From positions 304,310 to 368,309 of the forward strand of contig NZ_SLZK01000002.1 in assembly GCF_004341105.1 (NCBI RefSeq): a stretch of 64,000 nt of DNA, given 5' to 3'. The stretch is from Rhizobium sp. BK418 (GTDB lineage Bacteria > Pseudomonadota > Alphaproteobacteria > Rhizobiales > Rhizobiaceae). The notes under the pieces are model-generated. The model saw only the letters and a list, made by a program, of their open reading frames with translations. It was not told where the DNA came from and ran no database searches. Below, piece after piece: positions 9,089 to 17,708 of this stretch (the first letter of the stretch is position 1; each line of letters begins with the position of its first letter). A program made the position numbers and the translations under genes.

Positions 9089-9949
9089 TCAAAGCCCGTA
9101 GCGGCTCCACAATGCTCTTTCCTCTGCCGCTTCGACAAGCCCTGATGCGAGACCGGAGGCCGCACCTTCGAGCGAGACCTGCGAGACGCCTGGAATACGG
9201 CGGCCGAGCAGACCGCGAGTGGCCGTAACGAGCTGCAGCTTTGTTTTCTGGCCGTAGCGTTTCTTCAGTTCCTGGCGCATGTCGCCGAGCCCATCGATAA
9301 GGCCGAGTTCCAGACCGCGCGTGCCACTCCAGAAGAGGCCGGAGAACACGGTCGCATCGTCCGTCAGCTTGCCGGCGCGACGCTCCCGCACCATAGAGAT
9401 GAAAACGTGATGGATCTCAAGTTGCAGGCTTTTGAGATATTCGATGTCCTTTTCCTTCTCCGGCTGGAAAGGATCGAGGATCACCTTGTTCTCACCTGCT
9501 GTATAAACGCGGCGCTCGATACCGATCTTCTTCAAGAGTTCCGGAAAACCGAAACCGCCCGAGACGACGCCGATCGAGCCGACGATGGAAGTCGGATCGG
9601 CGATGATCTCATCGCCCGCCAGCGCGATCATGTAGCCACCGGACGCTGCGACATCTTCTACGAAAACCAGCACCTTCTTCTGCTTTTCGCGCGCCAGTTC
9701 GCGGATACGGGTGAAGATGAGGCGGGACTGGACGGGCGAACCACCAGGCGAATTAATGGAGATGGCAACGGCGGGCGCCTCCTTCATGGAGAAGGCCTTT
9801 TCAAGGACCGGCGCGACATTTGCGAGATTGAGGGTCGGGCGGAACTGGCCGCCACCGCTGATGATTGCGCCCTGCAGCCGAACGACGGGAATGACGATCC
9901 CATCCTTGCGAAACCGCTTCGGCATCAGCTTTCTCAAAAATCCAGCCAT
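9089..9949 (-). CDS. S49 family serine peptidase (SppA/SohB-like)
   Basis: A membrane-associated protease of the signal-peptide-peptidase family with a Ser/Lys dyad. It has 286 residues, the short bacterial form. The nucleophile is S103 in the AASGGYMIAL motif and the general base is probably K155 in AGENKVILDPF. Other family marks are INSPGGSP (about 65-72) and GSIGVVSGGFGF (about 124-135). There is no strong signal peptide; the N-terminus is basic (KRFRKDG) before a hydrophobic strand, so the mode of membrane attachment is uncertain. It precedes the small membrane protein at 8881-9072 and is divergent from mntH, 193 bp away. Confidence 0.9.
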   Translation of the reverse strand: MAGFLRKLMPKRFRKDGIVIPVVRLQGAIISGGGQFRPTLNLANVAPVLEKAFSMKEAPAVAISINSPGGSPVQSRLIFTRIRELAREKQKKVLVFVEDVAASGGYMIALAGDEIIADPTSIVGSIGVVSGGFGFPELLKKIGIERRVYTAGENKVILDPFQPEKEKDIEYLKSLQLEIHHVFISMVRERRAGKLTDDATVFSGLFWSGTRGLELGLIDGLGDMRQELKKRYGQKTKLQLVTATRGLLGRRIPGVSQVSLEGAASGLASGLVEAAEERALWSRYGL

Positions 9950-10078
9950 TTCTCTTCCTTACCATGATCGGCGGCGTCAGCATGCACATGCACATTACAA
10001 GGGCATTGCATGTATGCGTTGCGATGACAAACGCAATGGCTACGTTTCCAAAACATCCCGCCTCCATTTTCTTATTGC

Positions 10079-10114
10079 GAATGACTTGCATTATCATTCT
10101 AATCGGGCATAGTG
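10079..10114 (+). promoter_or_regulatory. Likely mntH promoter with overlapping Fur/Mur-type operator
   Basis: GAATGA (10079-10084) and TCATTC (10094-10099) form a 6-bp inverted repeat with a 9-nt AT-rich centre, giving a GATAATGC..TCATT-like sequence on the opposite strand that resembles Fur-family boxes. It overlaps a possible sigma-70 promoter, TTGCAT (10086-10091) and CATAGT (10108-10113). In rhizobia the Fur homologue Mur represses manganese uptake genes, so Mn-dependent repression of mntH is the natural inference. Confidence 0.5.
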
Positions 10115-10142
10115 CCAGCATGGCTAGACAGGTGAAAATCGC

Positions 10143-11486
10143 ATGGACATCGTAAATCCGAAGGCAAAGCGCGGCTGGCGGACCGAACGCGAGGAAGCCT
10201 CGCTCTCCGACGTCTATCGTACGGTTGGTACGGGACGGCACAGCTCCGCGTGGCGGCGCGCAGCGGCCTTCCTCGGCCCTGGCTACATGGTTGCGGTCGG
10301 CTATATGGACCCCGGCAACTGGGCAACCTCGCTCGCAGGCGGATCGAAATTCGGCTATGCATTGCTGACCGTAGCCCTGCTTTCCAACCTGATGGCGATC
10401 GTACTGCAATCGCTCTGCGCACGTCTTGCGATCGGTTCCGGCCGCGACCTGGCGCAAGCCTGTCGCGACGCCTATCCGAACTATGTGGCTGTACCGCTCT
10501 GGGCTTTTGCGGAAATTGCCATTATCGCCACCGATATTGCCGAAGTGATCGGCACTGCGATCGGCCTCAACCTGCTTTTCGGCATCCCGCTCGAAATCGG
10601 CGTGCTGATCACGGCGCTCGATGTCTTCCTCATCCTTCTCTTACAGAGGCTCGGCTTCCGCTGGATCGAGGCCTTCATCATCACGCTGCTTGGCATCATC
10701 GCGCTCTGTTTTGCGGTTCAGATCTTTCTTGCCGACCCGCAATGGGGCGCCGTCATCAGAGGCTTCCTGCCCACGCCCGAGGTCGTTACCAATCCGGAAA
10801 TGCTCTATCTGGCGCTCGGAATTCTCGGCGCGACCGTGATGCCGCACAATCTCTACCTTCATTCCGGCATCGTACAGACGCGCGCCTACGGCCATACGGT
10901 ATCGGAAAAGAAGGAGGCGCTGACCTTTGCGACGATCGACTCCACCGTGGCGCTCTGCTTCGCGCTCCTGATCAATGCCTCCATTCTGATCCTCGCCGCA
11001 GCCGCATTCAATGCCAACGGCAAGACGGATGTGGTGGAACTTGGTGAGGCGCATTCGCTGCTGTCGCCGCTGCTTGGTCTTGCGATTGCGCCGACGCTCT
11101 TCGGCATCGCGCTGCTCTGCTGCGGCCTGAATTCGACGGTTACCGCCACGCTTGCCGGCCAGATCGTCATGGAAGGCTTCCTGAAAATCCGCCTGAAACC
11201 CTGGGTTCGCCGGATGATTACCCGCGCCATCGCAATCATCCCGGCTGCCTTCGTGACGATCTGGTATGGCGATCAAGGCACAGCGGAACTGCTGATCCTC
11301 ACGCAGGTTGTGCTCAGCCTGCAGCTCTCCTTCGCCGTTTTCCCTCTGGTGATGTTCACGGCAAGCAAGGCGAAGATGGGCGAGCTGGTAGCACCGAAAT
11401 GGCTCAGCGGCATCGCCTATGTGATCGCCGTGCTCATCGCCGGCCTGAACGTCAAGCTGCTCTTCGACTTTGTGACCGGCGGCTAG
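10143..11486 (+). CDS. mntH: Nramp-family divalent metal (Mn2+) transporter
   Basis: Proton-coupled importer of Mn2+ (and Fe2+) in the inner membrane. The 447-residue protein has about 11 predicted membrane helices. It shows the two family signatures that bind metal: DPGN at residues 56-59 and MPHN at 233-236. A cytosolic N-terminal tail of about 40 residues precedes helix 1. The upstream region holds an inverted repeat resembling a Fur/Mur operator over the promoter. The gene is divergent from the S49 peptidase gene and convergent with the TrmN6-like methyltransferase gene: the two stop codons share the palindrome CTAG. Assignment is firm; Mn2+ preference is inferred from family and operator. 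Confidence 0.95.
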   Translation: MDIVNPKAKRGWRTEREEASLSDVYRTVGTGRHSSAWRRAAAFLGPGYMVAVGYMDPGNWATSLAGGSKFGYALLTVALLSNLMAIVLQSLCARLAIGSGRDLAQACRDAYPNYVAVPLWAFAEIAIIATDIAEVIGTAIGLNLLFGIPLEIGVLITALDVFLILLLQRLGFRWIEAFIITLLGIIALCFAVQIFLADPQWGAVIRGFLPTPEVVTNPEMLYLALGILGATVMPHNLYLHSGIVQTRAYGHTVSEKKEALTFATIDSTVALCFALLINASILILAAAAFNANGKTDVVELGEAHSLLSPLLGLAIAPTLFGIALLCCGLNSTVTATLAGQIVMEGFLKIRLKPWVRRMITRAIAIIPAAFVTIWYGDQGTAELLILTQVVLSLQLSFAVFPLVMFTASKAKMGELVAPKWLSGIAYVIAVLIAGLNVKLLFDFVTGG

Positions 11487-12271
11487 GACTTGGCGCGAAG
11501 TCTCGCATAGGCCGCCCGGCCATTGTTGAAATCATCGACGAGAGGGGAGAACTTGTGGCTCCCCTCTTCGTGCATGATGAACGGCGCCCGCAGCGATAAC
11601 CTTGCCCGCGACCCCTTGATCGCCGTCACCAGAATGCGGACGGCACTTTTCCCCTCACGCGGATGGATGGCCGTGATTTCGATGCCGCCGAAGCGCCGGC
11701 CGCAGGCATCGATGATCTCCGCGATCGATTGCGGCCGGGCGATCAACGATAATTGACCGCCCGGAATCATGATGGCGCCGGCAGTGCGAATCCAGCTTTC
11801 GAACAGGCCGTCCGTCATGGCATGAGCCTCGGCCTTCAGCGCATCCGGCGTCTTGCGATCGCCGACATCGTTGAAGGGTGGGTTCATGATAACGTGATCG
11901 AAGCTCTCGTCGATCAGTCCGGCGTCATTGCGCGCCTTGGCGGTCAGCGTCACATCAGCTTCCACGACCGAGACACGGCCGCTCATATGAGCATTATCAG
12001 GCAATTCGATGCTACGGCGGGCGTAGTTGGCCATCTCTGCCGAACGCTCGAAGAGCACGACTTGAGCTTTTGGCAGACGGGAGGCAACGGCAAGGCCGGC
12101 GGCACCTGCACCGGCCCCGAGATCGGCCACTTTTATGGGGCGATCGTCGGCAACCAGAGCGGCAAGCAGCATGGCATCCATGCCGGCGCGATGTCCCCTG
12201 CCCTTTGGCTGAACGATACGGAAGAGGCCGCGATAGAAGGCATCTATGGTGTCGGTCACGGCCTGCGACAT
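11483..12271 (-). CDS. TrmN6-like SAM-dependent methyltransferase
   Basis: A class I SAM methyltransferase of the N6-adenine type, likely acting on tRNA (tRNA1Val A37) or a related RNA. From the ATG at 12271 it has 262 residues. The SAM-binding motif [11 protein letters not shown] lies at 50-60 and the catalytic NPPF motif at 130-133. The N-terminal [18 protein letters not shown] is typical of YfiC/TrmN6 relatives. It starts 4 bp after the DUF2007 gene on the same strand, so the two form a pair. The 3' end holds a 9-bp inverted repeat (11541-11567) that could serve the opposing mntH transcript. Substrate is inferred from family only. Confidence 0.85.
   Translation of the reverse strand: MSQAVTDTIDAFYRGLFRIVQPKGRGHRAGMDAMLLAALVADDRPIKVADLGAGAGAAGLAVASRLPKAQVVLFERSAEMANYARRSIELPDNAHMSGRVSVVEADVTLTAKARNDAGLIDESFDHVIMNPPFNDVGDRKTPDALKAEAHAMTDGLFESWIRTAGAIMIPGGQLSLIARPQSIAEIIDACGRRFGGIEITAIHPREGKSAVRILVTAIKGSRARLSLRAPFIMHEEGSHKFSPLVDDFNNGRAAYARLRAKS
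11541..11567 (+). terminator. Stem-loop inside the TrmN6-like gene, possible mntH terminator
   Basis: AGAGGGGAG (11541-11549) pairs perfectly with CTCCCCTCT (11559-11567) over a 9-nt loop. It lies 55 bp past the mntH stop codon, within the last codons of the opposing methyltransferase gene. No U-tract follows, so it would be a weak or Rho-assisted stop or a transcript-end stabiliser. Confidence 0.35.
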
Positions 12272-12275
12272 ATTT

Positions 12276-12503
12276 TCACTTCCGCTCGCGAAGCTCGTCG
12301 CCGAGACCGGCATCGATCAGAATGCGGCGCGCGCGCTCAGCCATTTCTTCATCGACCAACAGCCGGCGCGGCAGCATGCCGAGCGATCCCTCGAGCACGC
12401 TCATGCCCTGATCGGCAATGAAGCACGCAATTCCCGCATCCTTCATGAGGCTCTCGGCAAATGAGAGCAGGACGGGATCGTTCGCGCGGATAAGTTCATG
12501 CAT
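12276..12503 (-). CDS. DUF2007 domain protein
   Basis: A 75-residue protein matching DUF2007, a small ferredoxin-like-fold family annotated as putative signal transducers (compare the N-terminal MHELIRANDPVLLSFAESLM and the IACFIADQGMSVLEG core). It is encoded immediately before the TrmN6-like gene (4-bp gap), suggesting co-translation. It is divergent from the polyprenyl synthase gene at 12589. No catalytic residues are apparent; function unknown. Confidence 0.8.
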   Translation of the reverse strand: MHELIRANDPVLLSFAESLMKDAGIACFIADQGMSVLEGSLGMLPRRLLVDEEMAERARRILIDAGLGDELRERK

Positions 12504-12588
12504 TTGCCGTTATTTTCCCTTCCGAATTTGCCCGCAGCGACAATTCACCCCTTGCCGCCTCCATCGCCCCTTTCTATTGTCAAAAGCA

Positions 12589-13629
12589 ATGAATGAACAG
12601 GAGTCCGGGTCGTTGGGCGTGGTCATACCGCTAGAAGAAAGCAAAAACAAATTGGCTTCCATCAAGCCGCTGGTGGACCTCACCAAGGCTGATATGGAGC
12701 GGGTGAACCAGCTTATCCTTTCCAAGGCCGGCTCCGATGTGCAGATGATCCCGGAGGTGGCGAACCATCTCATCTCCTCCGGCGGTAAGCGCCTGCGGCC
12801 GATGCTGACGCTCGCTGCGGCCTCGCTCTTCGGCTACAAGGGCGAAAATCATATCAAGCTCGCGACCTCGGTCGAGTTCATGCACACGGCAACGCTCCTG
12901 CATGACGACGTAGTAGACGAAAGCGACCTGCGCCGCGGCAAATCAACAGCCCGCACCATCTGGGGCAACCAGGCGAGCGTTCTTGTCGGCGACTTCCTGC
13001 TCGGCCAGGCCTTCCGCATGATGGTCGAAGTCGGCTCGCTTGAAGCGCTCGACGTGCTGTCTTCTGCGGCCTGCGTGATCGCCGAGGGCGAAGTGCTGCA
13101 GCTTTCCGTCGCCAAGAACATGGAAACGACCGAGGATGATTATCTCTCCGTCATTCGCGCCAAGACGGCAGCACTCTTTGCCGCCGCCGCCGAAGTCGGC
13201 CCGATCGTTGCAGAGACCAACAAGTCCGGCCGCAACGCGCTGAAATCCTATGGCATGAATCTCGGCCTCGCCTTCCAGCTCGTCGACGATGCGTTGGACT
13301 ATGGCGGCAAGGCTGCCGATCTCGGCAAGAATGTCGGCGACGACTTTCGCGAGGGCAAGATCACCCTTCCGGTCATCCTCGCCTATCGTCGTGGCACGCA
13401 GGAAGAGCGCGCCTTCTGGCGCGATGCGATCGAAGGCGGCAACAGCAGCGATGCCAATCTGGAAAAGGCCCTCGGCCTGATCACCAAATATGGCACGTTG
13501 AACGACACGATCCAGCGCGCGGTTCACTACGGTACGATCGCACGGGATGCACTCGCACCTCTGCCCGATACCGCCTGGAAATCGGCCCTGATGGAAGTCA
13601 TCGACTTCTGCATCGAGCGCGTGAACTAA
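12589..13629 (+). CDS. Long-chain polyprenyl diphosphate synthase (octa-/decaprenyl type)
   Basis: Adds isopentenyl units to allylic diphosphates to make the ubiquinone side-chain precursor. From the ATG at 12589 it has 346 residues. The first aspartate-rich motif is DDVVD at 106-110, followed by DLRRGKST; the second is DDALD at 233-237. GGKRLRP (65-71) binds IPP. The residues just before the first DDxxD are small or aliphatic (Ala-Thr-Leu-Leu at 101-104), with no large aromatic to cap chain growth, consistent with a long-chain (IspB-like) product. Chain length (C45-C50) cannot be read from sequence; rhizobia use Q10. A later start about 10 codons in is possible. A palindromic repeat element follows the stop. 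Confidence 0.9.
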   Translation: MNEQESGSLGVVIPLEESKNKLASIKPLVDLTKADMERVNQLILSKAGSDVQMIPEVANHLISSGGKRLRPMLTLAAASLFGYKGENHIKLATSVEFMHTATLLHDDVVDESDLRRGKSTARTIWGNQASVLVGDFLLGQAFRMMVEVGSLEALDVLSSAACVIAEGEVLQLSVAKNMETTEDDYLSVIRAKTAALFAAAAEVGPIVAETNKSGRNALKSYGMNLGLAFQLVDDALDYGGKAADLGKNVGDDFREGKITLPVILAYRRGTQEERAFWRDAIEGGNSSDANLEKALGLITKYGTLNDTIQRAVHYGTIARDALAPLPDTAWKSALMEVIDFCIERVN

Positions 13630-13647
13630 TTGACGGGTGCCGTCATC

Positions 13648-13671
13648 GCAAAAATCGCTGCGCACTTTTGC
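13648..13671. repeat. Partial copy of the dispersed palindromic element
   Basis: Inner stem only: GCAAAA (13648-13653) and TTTTGC (13666-13671) around an ATCGCTGCGCAC core, matching the centre of the fuller copies at 19539-19638 and 60456-60497. It begins 19 bp after the polyprenyl synthase stop. Confidence 0.55.
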
Positions 13672-13772
13672 GCGCATGCATGATCAAACGTCTTTGAACG
13701 AGGGCTGAATTTCTTGCAGGGCCGCTTCAAAAAAGCCATCCTGTTGTGAATCAGTGTTTGCAACTGATTTTG

Positions 13773-13795
13773 CGGCCGGCGCATTCAGCCGGCCG
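13773..13795 (+). promoter_or_regulatory. GC-rich hairpin in the leader of the TPR gene
   Basis: CGGCCGGC (13773-13780) pairs perfectly with GCCGGCCG (13788-13795) over a 7-nt loop, 21 bp before the ATG at 13817. No T-tract follows. It may be a leader structure affecting translation or a terminator of a short upstream transcript. Confidence 0.35.
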
Positions 13796-13816
13796 TCCCT
13801 GAAGAAAGGTTTTCTA

Positions 13817-15649
13817 ATGCGGCAGAGATTTGTCACCCGTCTCCTTTCGAGCGCAGCCCTGGCGGCGGTCCTTTCGCTCGGTGGAATCGGCGGTGTGAAC
13901 GCCGAAGACGCGGCCAAGGCTGACGATGCCGGCAAGGCCGTGACCTTCGATCCGGACAGCGTTTCCACCTTCTCGGGCGCGTTCCTCGCTGCCCGCACAG
14001 CCGATGTGGACCACGACTATCCGACCGCGATCGAGCTCTACAAGAAAGCTTTGCAGATCGAACCGGGCAATCCGGAAATCCGTCAGCGCCTGATGATCTC
14101 GCTACTGCTCAACGGCGATATCAAGGACGGCGTGAAATATGCCAACGACCTGAAGGGCGACCCGACCGTCGAGCGCATCACCACGATCGTGCGCGGTATG
14201 GATGCGATGCGCCGCGGCGAATTCAAGACGGCGGAATCGATCCTGAAATATGACGGTCCGAACGATCTCGACCGCATGATGAACGACCTTCTGCTGGCTT
14301 GGGCGCGGGTCGGCGCCGGCCGCGGCAAGGAGGGGCTCACCATGGTCGAGAAGATGAAGGGCCCGGATTGGGTCCGCATCTTCCAGAATTACAATGCCGG
14401 TGCGATCGCCATCGTCAACGGCGACGTCAAATCCGCCCGTCAGCATCTTAACGATGCCGTATTGGACAAGGAAGGCGGCGCGACCGCCCCTGATACGTTC
14501 ATGCGCGCCATCATGGCGCTTGCCCGCCTCGAAGCCTCGCAGGGCAACAAGCAGAAGGCACTCGACGCCGTCTCGGTCGGCGACAATCTGCTTCCGAACT
14601 ACGCACCGCTGAATGCACTGCGCGACAGCATCGAGAAGGGCGAAAAGCAGGAACAGCAGGTCAAGAGCGCCGAAGAGGGCGCGGCCGGCGTGCTGTTCTC
14701 GGTTGGCGGCGCGCTGAACCGCGACGGCGCTGAAGACATCGTCTCGCTCTATCTGCAGACGGCCAATGCGCTTGATCCGAACAGCGCCGACACGCTTGTC
14801 CTGCTCGGCGGCATTGCGGAAAAGCAGAACCAGATGGACCGCGCGATCGCGCTTTATCAGAAGGTGCCGGCGAATTCGCCGATGCGCCGCATCTCCGAAC
14901 TGCAGCTCGGCCTGGCGCTTGCCCAGGGCGGCAAGGTGGACGAGGCCCGCAAGCACCTGCAGGCGCTGATTACGTCCGACCCGAAGGATATCCGCAGCTA
15001 CCTCGCCTATGGCAGCGTGCTTTCCGATGCCAAGGATTATCGGGCGATGGCCGATAATTACGACAAGGCTGTCGAGGTGATCGGTCCGTTGCCGGGCCGC
15101 GCCGACTGGAGCGTCTTCTTCCAGCGGGGCATTGCCTATGAGCGGCTGAAGCAATGGGATCAGGCGGAGCCGAACTTCCGCAAGGCACTCGACCTCAATC
15201 CCGACCAGCCGCAGGTTCTGAACTATCTCGGCTATTCCTGGATCGACATGAACCGCAACCTCGACGAGGGTCTTGAGATGATCAAGAAGGCCGTCGAACT
15301 GCGCCCCGATGATGGCTACATCATCGATTCGCTCGGCTGGGCCTATTTCCGCCTTAACCGTTACAACGATGCTGTCGAAGAGCTGGAGCGAGCAGCCCAG
15401 ATCAAGGCCGGTGACGCGACGATCAACGACCATCTCGGCGACGCCTACTGGCGCGTCGGCCGTAAGCTGGAAGCCGTCTATCAGTGGAACCGAGCGCTCG
15501 CCTCGCAACCCGAGGAAGCCGAGATCCCGAAGATCAAGGAGAAGATCGCCAGCGGCCTGCCGACCCAGGATGACGACTCCAAGACCGTCGACAAGAAGCA
15601 GCCCGACCCGCAGCCGGCAGCACCGCCGCCGGTCGACAAGAAATCCTGA
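13817..15649 (+). CDS. Exported tetratricopeptide-repeat protein
   Basis: A 610-residue TPR-rich protein, probably a periplasmic or envelope scaffold. From the ATG at 13817 (SD AAGAAAGG) there is a signal peptide, MRQRFVTRLLSSAALAAVLS, with cleavage expected after the VNA near residue 32. Helical TPR units fill most of the chain; the best are in the C-terminal third (for example WDQAEPNFRKALDLNPDQPQVLNYLGYSW and the VEELERAAQIKAGDATINDHLGDAYWR region). The tail is rich in Lys/Asp/Pro. It is followed after 6 bp by ispE and then moaB, forming an apparent operon. The partner is unknown. Confidence 0.85.
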   Translation: MRQRFVTRLLSSAALAAVLSLGGIGGVNAEDAAKADDAGKAVTFDPDSVSTFSGAFLAARTADVDHDYPTAIELYKKALQIEPGNPEIRQRLMISLLLNGDIKDGVKYANDLKGDPTVERITTIVRGMDAMRRGEFKTAESILKYDGPNDLDRMMNDLLLAWARVGAGRGKEGLTMVEKMKGPDWVRIFQNYNAGAIAIVNGDVKSARQHLNDAVLDKEGGATAPDTFMRAIMALARLEASQGNKQKALDAVSVGDNLLPNYAPLNALRDSIEKGEKQEQQVKSAEEGAAGVLFSVGGALNRDGAEDIVSLYLQTANALDPNSADTLVLLGGIAEKQNQMDRAIALYQKVPANSPMRRISELQLGLALAQGGKVDEARKHLQALITSDPKDIRSYLAYGSVLSDAKDYRAMADNYDKAVEVIGPLPGRADWSVFFQRGIAYERLKQWDQAEPNFRKALDLNPDQPQVLNYLGYSWIDMNRNLDEGLEMIKKAVELRPDDGYIIDSLGWAYFRLNRYNDAVEELERAAQIKAGDATINDHLGDAYWRVGRKLEAVYQWNRALASQPEEAEIPKIKEKIASGLPTQDDDSKTVDKKQPDPQPAAPPPVDKKS

Positions 15650-15655
15650 GGTCGC

Positions 15656-16549
15656 ATGCCTGAAACGGGCATGCTCCTTTCCGGATACGGCGATTTCGCC
15701 GTTACCGAAAATGCCTGCGCAAAAATCAATTTGGCCCTGCACGTGACGGGCCAGAGGCCTGACGGCTATCACCTTCTCGAAATGCTGGTGACATTTGCGC
15801 GACATGGCGACCGGCTGGGTTTTGCCCTCGCCGATACCGATGATTTCACGCTTTCCGGTCAGTTTGCCGATGTGCTGGCGGATGATCCGGGCACCAATCT
15901 GGTCCTGAAGGCCCGCGATCTGCTGCGCGAGGCGGCAGGGGTCGCTCCGCCCGTTCGTATCCATCTGGAAAAAAACCTGCCGGTTGCCTCTGGCATTGGC
16001 GGGGGATCGGCCGATGCGGCAGCGACGCTGCGCGGGCTGATGCGCCTCTGGGATGTGGCGCTTCCGGCTGAGACGGTCTCCTTGCTTGCGCTGAAGCTCG
16101 GGGCCGACGTGCCGATGTGCCTCAGGAGCGCACCGCTGATCGCCCGCGGTATCGGCGAGGAGCTGGAGAGCGCCGATGCGCTGCCCTCTTTCGCCATGGT
16201 GCTCGCCAATCCGCTGAAAGGCATTTCCACGCCCGAGGTTTTCCGGCGGCTTGCCATCAAGAACAATCCTCCGCTGGTCCTGACCAGGACGCTGCACTGG
16301 ATGGAAGCCATACGGGCGACACGCAACGATCTCGAGCCGCCGGCGCGGGAACTCGTTCCCGAAATCGCCGAGATTTCAGACATGCTCACGGCCGAAGGCG
16401 CATATTTCACACGCATGTCCGGCTCGGGCGCAACCTGTTTCGGCATCTTTGAAACGCCTGTCGCTGCACTCCGCGCGGCTGAGCGCCTTCACGCCGCCCG
16501 CCCGGACTGGTATTTCCAGGCGACTGAGACTTTCGCGGGAGGTGCATGA
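15656..16549 (+). CDS. ispE: 4-diphosphocytidyl-2-C-methyl-D-erythritol kinase
   Basis: GHMP kinase of the MEP isoprenoid pathway: phosphorylates CDP-ME at the 2-hydroxyl using ATP. It has 297 residues. The N-terminal AKINLALHVTGQRPDGYHLLEML region contains the catalytic Lys and the substrate loop; the ATP loop PVASGIGGGSADAAA lies near 104-118, and the C-terminal MSGSGATCFGIF motif is intact. It starts 6 bp after the TPR gene and overlaps moaB by 4 bp (ATGA). It supplies precursors also used by the polyprenyl synthase two genes upstream. Assignment is firm. Confidence 0.96.
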   Translation: MPETGMLLSGYGDFAVTENACAKINLALHVTGQRPDGYHLLEMLVTFARHGDRLGFALADTDDFTLSGQFADVLADDPGTNLVLKARDLLREAAGVAPPVRIHLEKNLPVASGIGGGSADAAATLRGLMRLWDVALPAETVSLLALKLGADVPMCLRSAPLIARGIGEELESADALPSFAMVLANPLKGISTPEVFRRLAIKNNPPLVLTRTLHWMEAIRATRNDLEPPARELVPEIAEISDMLTAEGAYFTRMSGSGATCFGIFETPVAALRAAERLHAARPDWYFQATETFAGGA

Positions 16550-17100
16550 TGGCAGGCCTGGATGAAACAAGAGCTTTTATTCCCCTCGGCATCGCGGTGC
16601 TGACCGTTTCGGATACGCGCACGCTGGCGGACGATAAATCCGGCGATACGCTCGCAGCCCGGATCGCCGAGGCAGGACACCAGTTGATCGATCGGGATAT
16701 CGTGCCTGACGACCGGGAAAGGATCGCCTCACGTGTGCGCGCCTGGACGGAAGCCAAGGAGATCGATGTCGTCATCACCACGGGCGGGACTGGCTTTACC
16801 GGCCGGGACGTGACACCCGACGCTCTAGAATCGCTCTTCGAAAAACGGATGGATGGCTTTTCGGCCGTGTTCCACCGTATTTCCTATGACAAGATCGGCA
16901 CTTCAACGATCCAGTCACGCGCCACGGCGGGTGTCGTCAATGCCACCTTCGTCTTCGTGCTGCCGGGCTCGCCAGGCGCATGCAGGGATGCGTGGGATGG
17001 TATCTTGAAGGCGCAGCTCGACTATCGCCATATGCCGTGCAATTTCGTGGAGATCATGCCGCGGCTCGACGAGCACCTGAAGCGTGGCGCGACGAAGTAG
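16546..17100 (+). CDS. moaB: Molybdenum cofactor biosynthesis protein B
   Basis: MoaB/Mog-family protein binding molybdopterin, probably adenylating it during Moco synthesis. It has 184 residues. The family loop TTGGTGFTGRDVTPDALE (about 80-97) and the C-terminal VFVLPGSPGACRDAWDGIL segment are clear. The start overlaps the ispE stop (ATGATGG; ATG at 16546 or 16549), so it is translated with ispE. No other Moco genes are in the window. MoaB versus MogA is a matter of subfamily; the sequence looks like proteobacterial MoaB. Confidence 0.9.
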   Translation: MMAGLDETRAFIPLGIAVLTVSDTRTLADDKSGDTLAARIAEAGHQLIDRDIVPDDRERIASRVRAWTEAKEIDVVITTGGTGFTGRDVTPDALESLFEKRMDGFSAVFHRISYDKIGTSTIQSRATAGVVNATFVFVLPGSPGACRDAWDGILKAQLDYRHMPCNFVEIMPRLDEHLKRGATK

Positions 17101-17124
17101 GCTGGCTAAAGAGCGATATCCTCT

Positions 17125-17216
17125 GCGCATCGGCCTGAAAATCGGAATCGATTTTCGGAAAGCCTGATGTGTAGATTCAAAGCGTAGAGCGCAGTGCGCC
17201 GGACCCACTGCGCTCT
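17125..17216. repeat. RIME-like two-palindrome intergenic element
   Basis: Two palindromes in tandem. The first is GAAAATCG (17137-17144) / CGATTTTC (17149-17156) with an imperfect outer extension. The second is AGAGCGCAGTG (17186-17196) / CACTGCGCTCT (17206-17216), a perfect 11-bp arm pair. The two-palindrome design and the GGAATCGATTTTC core match my memory of the Rhizobium-specific intergenic mosaic elements (RIME). It fills the gap between the converging moaB and 17215-17529 genes, and the latter's stop codon falls on its edge. Confidence 0.65.
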
Positions 17217-17529
17217 AAGTCGCAAGGCCCGGCAGCGTGGGCAGCGTCTCCCAGCTATCACCGGACAGCAGCACGCAGCTTATGCCGTGAACATCCGTGA
17301 TGACGAGCGTCCATGTACCGCTCTTGGCGGCATAAACTTCAAGAATGGCGTTCTGGTTGATCAATCCAACTGCCGTGAGCTTTTCAGCAAAGTTGCTGTC
17401 CAGGAAATTGACGATCTCAGATCGGCCTGCGCAACTGTGCATCATCTGCGATGCTGCCCGATGCGGATGCGCGATCATCGATATCGACAATATGACGGCC
17501 GACAGACCATGGATCATATTGCTTAGCAT
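17215..17529 (-). CDS. Small exported protein of unknown function
   Basis: A 104-residue protein from the ATG at 17529, preceded by a near-perfect SD (GGAGG, 6 bp spacing). The N-terminus looks like a signal peptide (MLSNMIHGLSAVILSISMIA), with a likely cut near HRAAS, so the mature part of about 78 residues would be periplasmic. It has two cysteines (CAG and ISCVLL) that might pair, and a C-terminal segment LEVYAAKSGTWTLVITDVHGISCVLLSG that resembles short YD/beta-type hypothetical proteins. I do not recognise the family. The stop codon lies at the edge of the RIME-like repeat. Confidence 0.65.
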   Translation of the reverse strand: MLSNMIHGLSAVILSISMIAHPHRAASQMMHSCAGRSEIVNFLDSNFAEKLTAVGLINQNAILEVYAAKSGTWTLVITDVHGISCVLLSGDSWETLPTLPGLAT

Positions 17530-17708
17530 GACGCACCTCCTTTCGCCGGTGACCCGACAGAAAGGAGATTCTCGCTGACCTGTTCTGCCGTCCTCCGGCA
17601 TTCATTGGCCATCCGCTACGAAGCGAGGCGCTTCGGCGGCGCCGTGTTCAAATTATAGCGCGAAATTTTATTGAGCGCCATCTTTACGCATGTCTGGAGG
17701 TGCAGGAG

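Noticed and set aside
14102..16297. 731-codon open frame on the minus strand opposite the TPR and ispE genes
   Set aside because: It mirrors two well-supported genes, has no recognisable domain or good start signal, and long antisense frames are common in GC-rich genes with this codon usage.
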